The notes under the pieces are model-generated. The model had not been told where the DNA came from. It saw only the letters and a program-made list of their open reading frames with translations, and did not search any database. A stretch of 52,193 nt of DNA from Copromyces sp. CBS 386.78 (taxonomy: Eukaryota > Ascomycota > Sordariomycetes > Sordariales > Sordariaceae), in contig MU839277.1 of assembly GCA_030685235.1 (NCBI GenBank), positions 1-52,193 on the forward strand, given 5' to 3'. Below are positions 33,353-45,700 of this stretch, one piece after another (position 1 is the stretch's first letter; the number at the start of each line of letters is the position of its first letter). Both the position numbers and the translations under genes were made by a program.

Positions 33353-36297
33353 CCGATGCATTTCCTCCATCTCATACACTTTGTTCAGTTTTCTATTTTA
33401 AGTGTGGTTATCCCGTTGTTTTCTTGTTAAGTTTTTGCACACCCCTGTCAGAAGAACCGCGCTAACAAAGTTTTAAGTACTGATGTGTGCATGCGTGCAG
33501 GCCGTTAATCTGTTACCTAATCGCCTGCCGTTCAGCACCCATGACAGGCCACACATTTTGCGCCTTTAACGACCGTGGCAGGTGTCACACGGCAAACGAA
33601 TAATGGACGCCAATGGCGACAAGAATTCCTGGCCTGTCGTAACACCCACCTGGCTTTGACGAGTGTTAATGACAAGACAGAGCTGAAGCTTGGAGCTCCA
33701 GCACAAGAGCTCGAAATAAATCACACAATGACACTGTGGCCCACATCTTGTTGGTTTTGTTTATGTTTCATGAACTCGATGACTCCCCTTCACGTTCGGG
33801 AAATGGGCCGTTGCGGGGCGATGACCTGGCGAAAGTCAGGTCCGAACTGTGCGGGAGTGATATGGTCAACTTGTCGACGACCACGACGTCGATGAACATA
33901 TGGGGTGTGTACCCGACGACATCGAAGATATCACATACAGTTGCCCAAACTTACGATATCTTGTCCGGTCCATCGACAGAGCTGTAGGTAGACCCAGCTA
34001 CCTCTACGCACACATCAACGGCGTACAAAACTTTGCCTCCATCGGTCGAGAGCTGCTGTTACACAATATCCAGTGTCAGTGTGTCACGGATAGCTTCCAG
34101 GTTTCAAGCTCCCACATTCCCCGGACGACGGAGACGGCGGCGGCGGCGGAAACGGGAACGGTCCGACAAGCCCAGCCGCTTGCTGCCGCTTTCCATCTCT
34201 CTCAAGACACATGGTGACACCGCTCACCAGGCCCAGCCCTAGGGTACCTTATAACAAGAAGAAGTTTTCCATTCCATTGCATACCGAACAAATAGTCGGT
34301 GAAACCTCACCTTGCTCACCCAGTCGGTTACAAATGGCCCGTTTCAAGCACGGAGGCCCATCACCCATCAACCACCACACGTGTGCTGTACTGTAGTGGC
34401 ACTGGACGCACCAGACCGGGCAGACCCGTGCGCTGTTGGTTACCTTGGCCCGTACCTGCGTCGAAACGTCGAATCGGCTGTCCGTGGCCGAACGAATGGA
34501 TACAGTAGCAAAAAGTTACACAATTGCAAAAAGAGGAATTTCGGAGTCGGCCGACGACTGTGCGCCGTCCGCGTCGTGCAGCCCAGCGATGGAGCGCGCC
34601 GAGGGATTCTCCGCAAAAAAAAACGTAATGGAAACATGGGGCCGCTGGGGACCGGGGGGTGAGTGAGCGGGGGTATGACGGGGCTAGCGAACGGGTCCAG
34701 ACAACCGGATTGCGGTTTTGCATTGCATGGGCTGAGGGCTGAGGGCTGTGAGGCTTCCCGGTCGTCCAACGACATGTCTTGGAAGACGATCCGATGTCGA
34801 GACTTCGAATGCCCTTGGAGGTGAAGTGAAGCTGGGAGACGAAGATCTTGCCGTGGAATGGTTTCGCTCGTCCGACGACATGCGTTGAGGCTCAAAAGTT
34901 TGTTGTGGGCAACGGATTTACGCATGGGACTGGATGCAGTGAGTGGTGAGACAAAAGCAAACAAACTTTCTGTCGCGAACTCGGACCAGGTAACCTGTTC
35001 ATCTTGTTTGTTATTGAAAGATTCGAAATTGAACATCGATATGTAAGGTAATGGATGTAAGAAACCCACAACACTGTCACGAATCGCAATTCACGATCGA
35101 GATCGAAAATCGAAAATCGCAAAAGTGAGAACTCTTCAAGCCAGATGACCACCGTCTCCCTGCTCGTCTCTCCCTTCGTTGCTACCTACGGTGCTCCAAC
35201 GACAGCCGCAAGGTCGGTCTCACCGCGACCCCCTCTCGCTGTGCCACCGTTGCTGAAGCTCAGAAGAAAAAACAAAAAAACAGCAGCACAAGCACCATGC
35301 AAGTGGACAGGGCATTTCAGTTGATCAAGCCCCATGGTTAGGTAGGCTTTTCGAAAACAATTTTTACAACGATTTATCAAGCCCTAGGCAGCCTGGCAGT
35401 TTTTGTTTCGTGCCTGGGCTGAGGTGCGAGCCTGCGAGCTCCCTCCCAGGAACAAGTGCACGGGTTGAGGGTTCCCAGTCCGGTTGGCAGCTCGGTAGGG
35501 CGGCGCGGGCGCGCGGTAGGGCAGGCAGAGGCCAGAGACGAACAAGCCTTTTTTTTTTTTTTTTTTTTTTTTCAGTGGAATTTCACGAATCAGGAACCAG
35601 AGCAAAGGGCAAGAACAATTAATTTCAGGGGCCTTCCTCGCCGTCGCCGTTCGCGAGGTCCTTGTTTTTATGATTGTTAGTGCAGCAAGGGTGAAAGGGG
35701 GCGTTTGTTTAAGCCGAGGGTAGCCGAACCGATAGGTAGGTATTGAGGAAAAGTCCATGTGGCTCGCGAGGCTCAAGCAAAAAATGCACAACTTTCTTTC
35801 GATTTCAACGACATCCGATGTCTCTGGACTGGACTCCCTGGTGAGATGATGGATCCCGGAACGACATGGCAATAGGGCGGGCAAAAGGGCAGGAAAAGGG
35901 GAGCTAACAAAACAAAAGACCTATCCTCCCTCACTCAAGGGGATGCAAGGGGAAGAGGTCTGGATGCTACGCTGAACTGCTCACTTCCCTTCCTGTCACG
36001 GTTTCCAGAATTCAAGGTGGTTCAATTGCGAAATGAGGACGGGATCGACCGAAGTTTTTGTCAAAGTTGTGCTGTCAATGTGAACCTGTCGGCGTACCGA
36101 TGCTCACCCACAGGATCTGAGATCTGAACCGCCGTTACCTGATACCTAGGCAATTAGCACCTCCAGTCCTTCTCCGTGTCCTCCAGTCGCTCGTCCCCGT
36201 AACCACCAGACATACAACTTCCCACACAACGATCCAGTCCTTTATACGCCTGCATCCGCAGGTGTTCCCGCGGCCCATTGGGGTGGGGTGGCCTTGT
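33353..36297. other. Gene-poor region, continued
   Basis: About 2.9 kb without a convincing gene. Open frames such as 34,440-35,069 (-, 209 codons) are Pro/Ser/Arg-rich and overlap others in all frames, as is common in GC-rich non-coding DNA. A T24 homopolymer lies at 35,549-35,572, followed by CAG. Repeated GGTACC-type motifs occur. Confidence 0.5.
35549..35572 (+). repeat. T24 homopolymer
   Basis: Twenty-four consecutive T on the + strand, directly followed by CAG, so it resembles a polypyrimidine tract and 3' splice site on that strand; no matching gene was found. Confidence 0.95.
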
Positions 36298-36966
36298 CTA
36301 ATCGCTGCCATGACGACTGGAACTCATGGGTAAGGTAGGCGTGAACGTCTCGGTCGTCAGGCAGGATGTCGGGCCCAGTTCTGCTTGTTGATCAAATGCG
36401 AAGGGGGGGAAGCGGTCGCGCCAGTGCTGGTACATGTAGACTATTTTGGGCGTCAGTGTCGGACTGATCTTCGGGAGCATAAGAGCCCGGGGATTGACTG
36501 GAGGTTGCGATTCGGAGGAGGGGGCGTCGGGGCGGTAATGCGTGCGAGGATCGGGATTGGCAGAGCAAAAGGAGGAGGAGGAGGAATACGTTGGCTCTGA
36601 GGAAATGGGCGTGCTCGTGATGGTCTGGAAGCTTGCTGTTGCTACTGCTGTCAACGGTGGCGGTGATGTGGGCATTGGCGGTCAAAGCATCTGTTCGGTC
36701 CTGTTCAAGTTGTTGTTCTGTTCGGGGGGAGTACGAGGTATCCTCCAAAAGAGACGGAAATCTTCAAAACTAACAAAGGCAGATACAAACCTGAACCGTG
36801 ATCCTGACATCGGCTTTATCGACTATCTGGCTATGAACCAGCTTGCTTTCGAATGGACTGAGAGGATCGGAGATGAATCCCCGAATGAGAGAGAGTCACT
36901 GCTGCCGCACTCCAGGCCCTTCGTGAGGAACCAGGCGGGCGATGCGTCGGACGGGTATTGAGACAT
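36298..36966 (-). CDS. Possible small hypothetical gene (weak)
   Basis: A minus-strand ATG at 36,966 in a good context (CACAATGTC) starts MSQYPSDASPAWFLTKGLEC. A second frame nearby reads SDPLSPFESKLVHSQIVDKA and continues DVRITVQ to 36,791, where a candidate intron (GTTTGT...GGAG, 36,790-36,743) joins in phase to DTSYSPRTEQQLEQDRTDAL and a further helical, hydrophilic stretch. A different frame downstream reads KIVYMYQHWRDRFPPFAFDQ. These pieces look protein-like, but I could not connect them without an assumed frame change, so exon structure is unsolved. It may be a real small gene with an unseen intron, or a broken one. No family recognised. Confidence 0.25.
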
Positions 36967-37579
36967 TGTGTTTGGCGATAGTGTTGGAAGCCGATATTCA
37001 GATGCGTTGGGGAAGCTTGGTGTTCTGAGCTTGATCCTATTTTGATCGAGTGTCAACATTACACCGACGAAATGTGAGTGGGAGCCCTGCCTCCACCTAA
37101 GGTATCTATATAAATACTTGGAAAAGTCGCCAGTTGCGGGGTTCTCTGCTTGCATTTCATCCGTTCGCCATTCAACTTTGAGGTGTTCATGCCTTAAGCC
37201 GGACCACATGTGTTTGCCTTTGACGCTTAGTCTACATCTCGGGCAACATGCCACGGCCCGTACACTGTCAATATTCACCCGTACCCATGCGGGCATGCAG
37301 TTTTCCCTGACATCAATTTGGCAGGCATGTTGTTTGAGGACGCCGACCTCTCGATCTGCATGTGCAAGACTGAAGTGCCATGTGACCACCTCTTCACCTT
37401 TATGCTTGACAGTTCGAAGGTATTGGATATTTTGGTAGTACGCAGGTGATCTACTTGTATGGATTACATGTCCAGGCGTGTAATTATGTCCGAATACTTG
37501 CTGTTACCGTGGCCTGTGAGTCCAGTCCCCTTCCTTCCACTTGTGTTTGTCGTTCCCCGAAGTCAACCCCCCGCCGCAG
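36967..37579. other. Intergenic, no gene supported
   Basis: About 600 bases downstream of the methyltransferase stop. An open minus-strand frame covers much of it (to 37,389) but has no domain character. Probably the 3' UTR and upstream region of the weak gene next to it. Confidence 0.45.
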
Positions 37580-39034
37580 TTAGTTAGATTTGGGTACCTT
37601 ATCCGGGTGCGGCTTCCGGCCGTAAACAGTACGCGCCTTGAAGTAGGCGTGGATGTTGGGATCGTTCAACTCCTTGCGAAGATGCTTGGCGTAGACCGCA
37701 CTCTCCTCGGGGGTCCAGCCCATGACGACATTGAAGATGTAGTTGATGTATCCTAAGGTAGGTAGCAAAGGAGTTAGCATAAGCTCATCTCATTTCTCAG
37801 CAACACCCCTCAACCTATTCGTAGAGGTAGAGAGGTAGTAGGTAGGGTAACTTCAATGGAATCGTGGACAGAGCAGTGCAGTGGACTTCCATACCATCAA
37901 GATCGGACTCCATCCACATCTTCCACCAGAGGCCCTTTTCGGCCAGCTCCTTATCCTTGTGCCATACGCCCACAGGGATGTAGAACTCCTTGACTGTGAT
38001 GTCGACGAATCCCGCCTTTTCCATGCCCTTTCGTTGCAGATCGTGGTCATAAACCATGAACGTTCTTCCCGTCTTTTCCCCTCCTGCGTTCCACACCTTG
38101 GCCCACTGGCTCATAGCGCTGTTCGCCTTCACCGTTCCGTCGTCAGACATAAAGGTACTGCAAGAAACAAAGCTCTCAACCCAGCCGCCGGGCTTACTGG
38201 TGCGGTAGGCTTGACGAAATAGGTCGTACCAGTCGGTGACAACGCCAAACATGTAACGGCAGTGGATGAAATCAAAAGTGTTGTCGGGCCAGGTCCATTC
38301 CGCATTGCAGTCGTCGAGTTCGAACTTGCAATTGGGTGGGACCCAGGATGGCTGGATCGGGGTGATGTCGGTGCCAATGACTTCGGCATTAGGAAACTCG
38401 TCGGCGAAATCGCTAGGAAGAAAAAAAAAAAAACAGGCATGATTTGTTAGACCCTATGTCACAGTACGGACATGCTGATTCACTGGGGGTAATAAGGAAC
38501 TTACATCACCCACGAGCCCACACCGGTCCCGATATCAACAACCTTTTTAACTTTGTCCTTCTCGAGCGGTGAGAGATACAGCTTGTGTCCGATGGCGATC
38601 ATGCAAGTGTGGTGGCTTTTCCCTTCACAGTCAGCACAACTCCTGCAGTACCTCTACGCTCCAAGGCGTCGCAAATCCAGAGCTGAACCAGAGTTATCAC
38701 CTACCCAACCTCCAGGGCATCGATGTGGGCAGCATCATTAGGCTCCCAAGAATCCGCATTGCCGATCTCGCTGTGGTAGGTTCTTCCGTGGATGGTACGG
38801 TACTTGAAAATCGACTCGGAGAGCGAGGCGGTGCTGGAAACAACCGACCCGATGGTTGAGGCGCCATCATCGTCATCCTCATTCTCGGGGAGCTGCGCCA
38901 GCTGTCAGTTTAAGGTACCCTTTCAACTCCACCAGCATCGGTTCAGAGCAGTAACTCACAGGCTCTTGTTGCCAATGAGACGCAGGCAAAAGGCCAGCCT
39001 CGGCTGCCTCCTCGGTGGTGAGCGGCGTGGTCAT
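37580..39034 (-). CDS. LaeA-like S-adenosylmethionine methyltransferase
   Basis: Predicted 357 aa in five exons: 39034-38960, 38901-38705, 38615-38505, 38412-37895 and 37752-37580. Every junction keeps phase, and donors include GTGAGT, GTAGGT, GTAAGT and GTATGG. The protein starts MTTPLTTEEAAEAGLLPASH. After an acidic stretch (ENEDDDDGAS) comes the fungal LaeA-type lead-in SIFKYRTIHGRTYHS, then HKLYLSPLEKDKVKKVVDIG. SAM-binding motif I is DIGTGVGSW (~118-126), with GTD at ~141-143 as the ribose-binding acid. The later segments WPDNTFDFIHCRYMFGVV, YRTSKPGGWVE and GWTPEESAVYAKHLRKELND are typical of this family. Relatives include the velvet-complex regulator LaeA and many LaeA-like enzymes with unknown substrates; I cannot tell which this is. 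It is the last gene before the right RIP block. Confidence 0.88.
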
Positions 39035-39886
39035 GTTCGTAGGTCAGCAACAAGGGATTGGAAAGAAAAGAACAAAGGTAAGCTGTGGAAAGAGAAAATC
39101 ACAAACAGTGAGGTGTGCTCTGGCGAAGGGTTTATATAACGGTGTTGACAATGTTACCCATCTGGATTTCTATACCTTACGTTTAGAACAGTGCAACATC
39201 CCTTGCCATCACCTTTTCACTGTGAGAAGCGCAGAGATAGGTGCAGATTCCTCATGATGCCTTCCCAATCCGGTCTTAGGCGCCTGCAAAAGGAGACAGA
39301 AGTAGTATCGTAGCAGAGGACCGGGCCGGGGTCTGATAGTCGAGATTCATAACCCCATGCTCGAACTCGCGGTACGTAGGTATCTTGTCGGTCGGGATCA
39401 ATAATGGATGGCGTAGATGTCGAGGTGGTGATGACGAGCAATGATTCGCGAGTTCAAGAGACGTTGTCGATGGCAAACAATAACAGAGGACCACAGCGGC
39501 CAGACCCCATTCGTCTGATGTGCTTTCCATGTGCATTAGTGTCAGGGAAAAAGAAAGGGTTGTGACCAATTGAATTGATTGATGGAGAAGATGAAGATGA
39601 GGAGAAAATCAAGACCTCCAGAAGCCTGGGGAGGCCAGTCTTGAATACAGGGAAATCTGCTCTCAATCATCCTTCCCGTCAGGCTTCCTCGTAAGCCAGA
39701 CTTCCTTCCATCGTGAATACCTAAGGTAGCTTCCTCTTTCCCAGCTTCGGTGGGTTCTTTCCATGTATACTTGTCGAATTGGGTATTTTTCCCGTCACTA
39801 ACGGGGTTACGCTGTGGTTGCCTTTTGGAAACCCCCAAGTACCTATCATTCCTGTTCCCGATCGCTCAGGGGTCGGTCCTGACAAT

Positions 39887-39935
39887 TAGCGTGCCTGGGC
39901 GCGCCCTTCCGCTGTGGAACAAGCCAGGCACGCTA
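39887..39935. repeat. 12-bp perfect inverted repeat
   Basis: TAGCGTGCCTGG (39,887-39,898) and CCAGGCACGCTA (39,924-39,935) are perfect inverted copies around a 25-base loop. Near the border with the RIP block; could be the end of an element or a hairpin. Confidence 0.8.
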
Positions 39936-39987
39936 CCTTAAGGGCGTGATCGGCTGCTCGGAAATCAGGACTCGGAAGTCTTCCAAG

Positions 39988-40070
39988 CCAGAATTTCCAG
40001 GAGCCGTTCGGAATGCCCTAGAACATTTCCGCCTGGAAATCGCACCAAAACTGGCTCCTGGAATTCCCAG
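39988..40070. repeat. 18-bp imperfect inverted repeat at the RIP border
   Basis: CCAGAATTTCCAGGAGCC (39,988-40,005) and GGCTCCTGGAATTCCCAG (40,053-40,070) are inverted copies with few mismatches around 47 bases. RIP-type composition begins just beyond, so these may be ends of an inserted repeat. Confidence 0.7.
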
Positions 40071-42787
40071 TCCCCACATTTGCATTCTGACCAATCAAAT
40101 AATTGAATTCTTTCTAAAATCGACCCGGCCAGCTTCCAGAGTAAAATGCTCTAGAAATCGATTCGGAAATCTAAAATTTCTACTTTTTTTTACGTACGTA
40201 ACGTCTAATAGCGACCTCCTCAATACTATCAATACTATTAATACCCTATTAACACTATAGATTATAACGCCCTTATTTAACGGCGACGACAATAATTAAT
40301 ATATAAATGTATATTAGTAATCGTACTAATCCTTCTAATAACTTACCTTATTCTATAGGCGCTCTAAATACCTATAAATTTATATAGGTAGCGAGGGTTC
40401 TTTATAACGAAAGACCTTCTTACGGGGCACCCAAATTAATTTAAAATACTATTATATATAAGCTAGCGTACGTTTTATACCTTATCGACTTAATTAAAAG
40501 AATATAGGGTACTACGTTCGACGAAGTATATATTTATATAAGAGAAATTATTGTACTTTCTTTTTATAATTATATAAAGTATAACGTTTTATTTCGCCAC
40601 CTTTTTACTTAATTATAGTAGTAATATTTTCTCGAAATTAATAACGGTATAAATATAAAATATATAGCTAATATAGATTCACTAATAAATTAGAATATTT
40701 TACTATATTCCGAATTTATTATTAGTCTTCGCTAAGTATAAAATTTAATTATTAAAACTTTATATACCCTATAAAATTAAAGTAGATTTAAAATTCTTCC
40801 CTTATTTTTATAGAGTATTGGGGGTATTTAATAAATTTTACTTCGAAGTACGACTTAATTTAAATAAAGCGAAATTATAATATAATTATAAAGGTAATTA
40901 TTCGACTAACGTGCTTATCGCTTATGATTTTAATAGTTAATTATTATACGTACTCCCTAATTAAGAGGGCTCCGCTAATAATATAAAAATTCTAAATAGT
41001 ATTTTTATTTAAAAGGGTTATAATAGGTTTCGTATCCTTTAAAACTAGTTTTATCTAGCTGATACTAAATATAATTATAATTTGAAACTATTTATATTAT
41101 ATTATAATATACGGTATTACTTATAAAAGAATATAAAGGTAAAGTTTAAATTGGCTACCTATTAAGAATTATATAACCTCTGCTATAATACAACCCGGAT
41201 TATCGTTAAAAAAATTATTGGGCAGTTTAAAAGGACCTTTAAAATTTATTACTACGTACCCTAATTAAAGATAAATACGTAGGTAAAAGTTATTTTTACG
41301 ACGGTAGGAATATTAAACTAGCTATTCGAATATAACGATCTTTTTAATAAATAGTACGATATTATAACGGACGAGGATATAACTTTTAAAATAGTAATAA
41401 AGAGAGAAAGACGTTTAATTATTAATTTAATTATATTGCGAAGAGGGGAGGTAAACGCGGGGTATATTATAGAAAGTAATAATTTTACGGATATTAAATT
41501 TAATAGTGGCGCGTTTGGATATATAGCCTAATATTGTAATTGTATTATAAAACGGATATAGAAGAATTATTATAAAGAGCTTAAAAAGAAGGGAGAAATG
41601 TAAAATCTAATTAAAAAGGTTTAGTTTAGTAATAGAGGGAGGAAGGGAGAAGAGGGGAATTAACTTACAAGATTAGAATAATCGAGCAAACAACGCGATT
41701 TAGTGCCCTATACTCAGACTACCCTTTAAATTAACGAAATCTAATAAATCTTATTTATCGATATATAAATATTAATCACTGGATTTATTATACAAAATAT
41801 ATTAAATCGAGTTTATAAAATCTAGTACAAATACCAGAAGTTTACAAAATATTGTAAATTTCAGATAAATATATTTAATATGTCAAACTATATTAGTGCT
41901 ATCTTGGTATCCCGCTATCCCTATTACCCTAAATTTCAATACCACTTTTAATACTTATATTTATTGTAAAAGTGCACTAAATTTTATATAAATTAGATAT
42001 ATTAATTTAATTTAATTAAGCGATCACAACGGTATAATTTTTATATATATATAATATCTTTTGGTAGTTTAGTATTATTGAAGAGAAAATAGATTAAAAT
42101 AATAAGATATGAAAATCCGGGGTCGCTTTATATCCCGCTATAGATCCCCCGCTTGCATTGTAAATTATATTGTTGATAGCGCTATAATTTTAAAGGTCTA
42201 AGTATAATACTAGGTCAGATTATAATATAGGGTCGATAGGGATATTTCTAATTCTATTAATCTCCCCTTCTTATAATCTTAACCTTTTCGCTTCTATTTT
42301 TTTATTTAATTCTTTAATATTAATCCTTCTTTCAATCTTACGAAAGTATACCCTCCTCTTATTATCGGATAAACCTATAAACCGTTTCGCCTTTATATCC
42401 GATTTTTCTTATGTATAAAATATATATTTAATAATATCTTTATTAACCTTATCCTCCCAATTCTCGCGAAACAATCTAAAGGTGCGATCGAATTATATAT
42501 TAGCCGCGGGCGCGATAAGGGTAGGGGTAAGGCTATCCTACATAGCCTCGGCAAGAATACGAATATTCTCGATAATAATATTACTTGTACTCTTCCTCTT
42601 TTTTTTTTTAGGATTAAAGTCGGTAGCGGGAACCTTCCTTTTATTAATCCTATTGCGAATATAAATTAGAATAGGTAGCTCCTTATCGTCTTCAAAGTTA
42701 AAAGTAAGGAGATTAAAAGGCGGAGCAACCGTTACTTCTCTAGCGATTAATAACACGCCTAGGGTTTTAGTATATTTACCCGTAGTG

Positions 42788-45700
42788 TCATAACATGGCT
42801 GAACGGGATACCAAAGGACCGGGCACAGGGTACTAGTACTATAATATATCGGATGGAATGAGGTTTATATCTTTATCGATAGAGCTCCCGGATCGGGAAG
42901 GCGGCGACGGCTGGTACATCTGGTCTATATATCTAGAACCGTAATGCCTTCGTTCGTTAACCTTCCCTTTCCTTCTTTATATTTAATATTACTTTAATTT
43001 ATAGTTTTTAATTTTATAGTTTATCTCTCGTAGGATTACGCTTTTATATAATATTAAGTATTATCTTTTTTTTAATTGGGGATAGTATTATAATATCCTA
43101 CCTAATTTAGCACCGAATAATTGGATTTCTTAAGATCGACCTAGTTGGTTATTTATCGTTATAATTGTTTAAAGTGAGAGGATTATTAAAAGTTTTACGA
43201 TAATTGCCGTATGAAATAAAAGAGATACGGATAGATTGAGTATTTACCCTTCCTATTTCCGCCTTAGAAGTGTAGTATAAATTAATTATATTATATTTAA
43301 CGCTTAAAATATTTAATAATAACCTAATTAAGATAGTAGTCCTTTTATAGAGAACCCTAGTCCTATTAAGGATAATTATCGCTTATTATCGGATCCCCTT
43401 ATTATAGATTTTAATTTAAAATTTACGGAACGTTATTTTTAATTTCTAAATATTTTTACCCTTCTTCGTCCTTAGGATAATTTATAGAGGAAATTGGGCG
43501 AACTATTTCTTACGAAGAAACTGACGCTTTATATTCTTCTTGCTAGACGGGTATTAATTATAGGCTTATTTATATGCCCCTCCTACCTTTATAATTCTAT
43601 TTTCAAAATATTTCTACGAATTATATAGCTAAGAACGAAGAGAAAATAATATAAAGATAAAGGTAAATAGAAAGAGAATGCGGTTCCTTCCGATATTGAT
43701 ATGGTTAAACGCGTATTAATTGTAACCTTTATTTTTAATAAATTTAATGACTTTTTATTCGGAAAGAAGAAGGAGGAGGCTAATTTAGAATAGAATTTCT
43801 ACTATATTTTTACTAAATTTTAGAGTTATAAGGTGCTTAATATTAAGATTTATATAAAGGTTATAGGAAGATTAATTATCTTGGCTTAAGAGGATATTGA
43901 GCGTACTATTATCGGTGGTAAGAATAGATAGAATAACGATGAAGCGATTTTTAAGGATTATATTTAATATTACTTACGACGTATCTATCCTTTCGTTAAG
44001 GTGTTTCTATACGGTACTATATTTTTAGAAATTACTACTGATATATATTGACGTTTGGAAGTCGTCGATAAGGCGTAGAAAGATTTTAATAACGGCGAAG
44101 ATATTTTTATTTTCGACTTAATATTAGGAGCCGCTACGGATTTACTAATTTATGGGAAAGAAGATTTAAATATTTTAAATGACATTATTAAATAAGATAT
44201 TTTTATGTTGTTTATTAAGCCGATTTTAAGGTAATATAGTAGGAGGTCCGCTCTTGATTTATAATCGATAAAATTATTTGCGGTATAATATAGGATTTAG
44301 CCGATACGATAAATATTATTAATAAAAATATTATTCGAATAGACGTTTAGACGATGTATTTCGCGAAAAAGGCTACTATTTTAATTAAAGAAAATTAATA
44401 CTTTTATAATTAGTTCGTTATAATTTGCGAAGAAATTGTTTAGGCCGTTTGTAAGCTAGTTGAAGAATGCGTTATAAAGTTGATAATTTTATTTAATAAT
44501 TTTTACGGCGAATAAATTATAATATATTTAAAAGAATTTAGCGAATAGAACCGATTATTAATTAATATTGTAGTGTTATTAACGATGTATTTTCCGGTAT
44601 ATTTTATAAAGAAGGAGCGACTTATTATTAAATACGTAACGGTAGAGGACGAATGTAATGAGGGGAAGTATTTAAAAATAATGGGTATTCGTGATATAGT
44701 TATAGGTGCGCTCCCGGTTGAGATTACCGAGCGATTTTTTATTATACCGTTATTTGGAAATAAATGATAGATATTATATATTTGAATTTGTATAAGTAAT
44801 AATTTACCGATTAATGAAGATTTTATTGATGGGGGCGAAGAAGGCAATGTTTTCCCGCTTTAGGTTTCTGTTATTCCCGCGCCCTAGAACCGCGGATATA
44901 TTCCGATTGGATTGTTAATATTATATTGACGTAGTATAAAGAGATTATATAAAGTGTTAGATATTCTAATATTTAGTAACGATTTTGTAGATAAAGTTTC
45001 GTTTAATATTTAGATATATTAGATAAAGAATAAACTCTATTAGAATGCCGACTATTTTATAAATAAAAAAGTATATATAAGTGAGGTTATATTACGTTTA
45101 AGAAGTACGGTTATAAATAGTATACTTCCTTATTTTATATTTAATTATTTAGAAAGTATTAAAATAGCCGACGAATTTTTTAAATAATTATAGAACGATT
45201 ATTATAATTATAGAATTAGTGAGAAGGCTATTTAGAACTTCGAACGATTTAAAATAAAGCCGTTGGATAGGTTTTAAGATTTTAAAATATTATTCGTACG
45301 TTTTATAGGATAATGCCGTATATTTAAAGAATTTTAGAAATATAATTTACGTTGTAAGGTAATTAGAGAATTTTATGTGCTAATTGAAATTATTTATTTT
45401 AACCTTAATAAAGGTTTTAAAGATTATTCTTGGTTATTATAGTTGTTGGACCCTAATATTAAGCGCGAAGAGTAGAAGCCGAAGGAGATAAAAAGGAAAA
45501 TATTTACTTCCTGGGATAGTAGGAATAAAGATAATAAAATAAGAACTTTTAAAATAGTTACCTTTAAGTATTAGCGCCCTATTTTCGAAGAAATAAAGAA
45601 GTTAAGTATTGAAAATCGTTATTTTAATTATTAATAAGTGGGATATTAATTTACGGTTTGCCTTGATAAGGCGAAAATTATATCCGTTAATACTTTGGAA

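Larger units (their letters stand above)
39035..40180. other. Edge of the gene island, promoter of the methyltransferase
   Basis: About 1.1 kb of normal composition turning AT-rich after ~40,080. It contains no convincing gene. Two inverted repeats lie at its end (separate entries). Random open frames at 39,276-39,838 (-) and 39,946-40,260 (+) are not supported. Confidence 0.5.

Noticed and set aside
34440..35069. 209-codon minus-strand frame in the gene-poor region
   Set aside because: Pro/Ser/Arg-rich, no domain, overlaps other frames of similar length.
44503..44847. 114-codon minus-strand frame in the right RIP block
   Set aside because: Ile/Ser/Tyr-rich composition typical of AT-rich DNA; the likely element coding is on the + strand.
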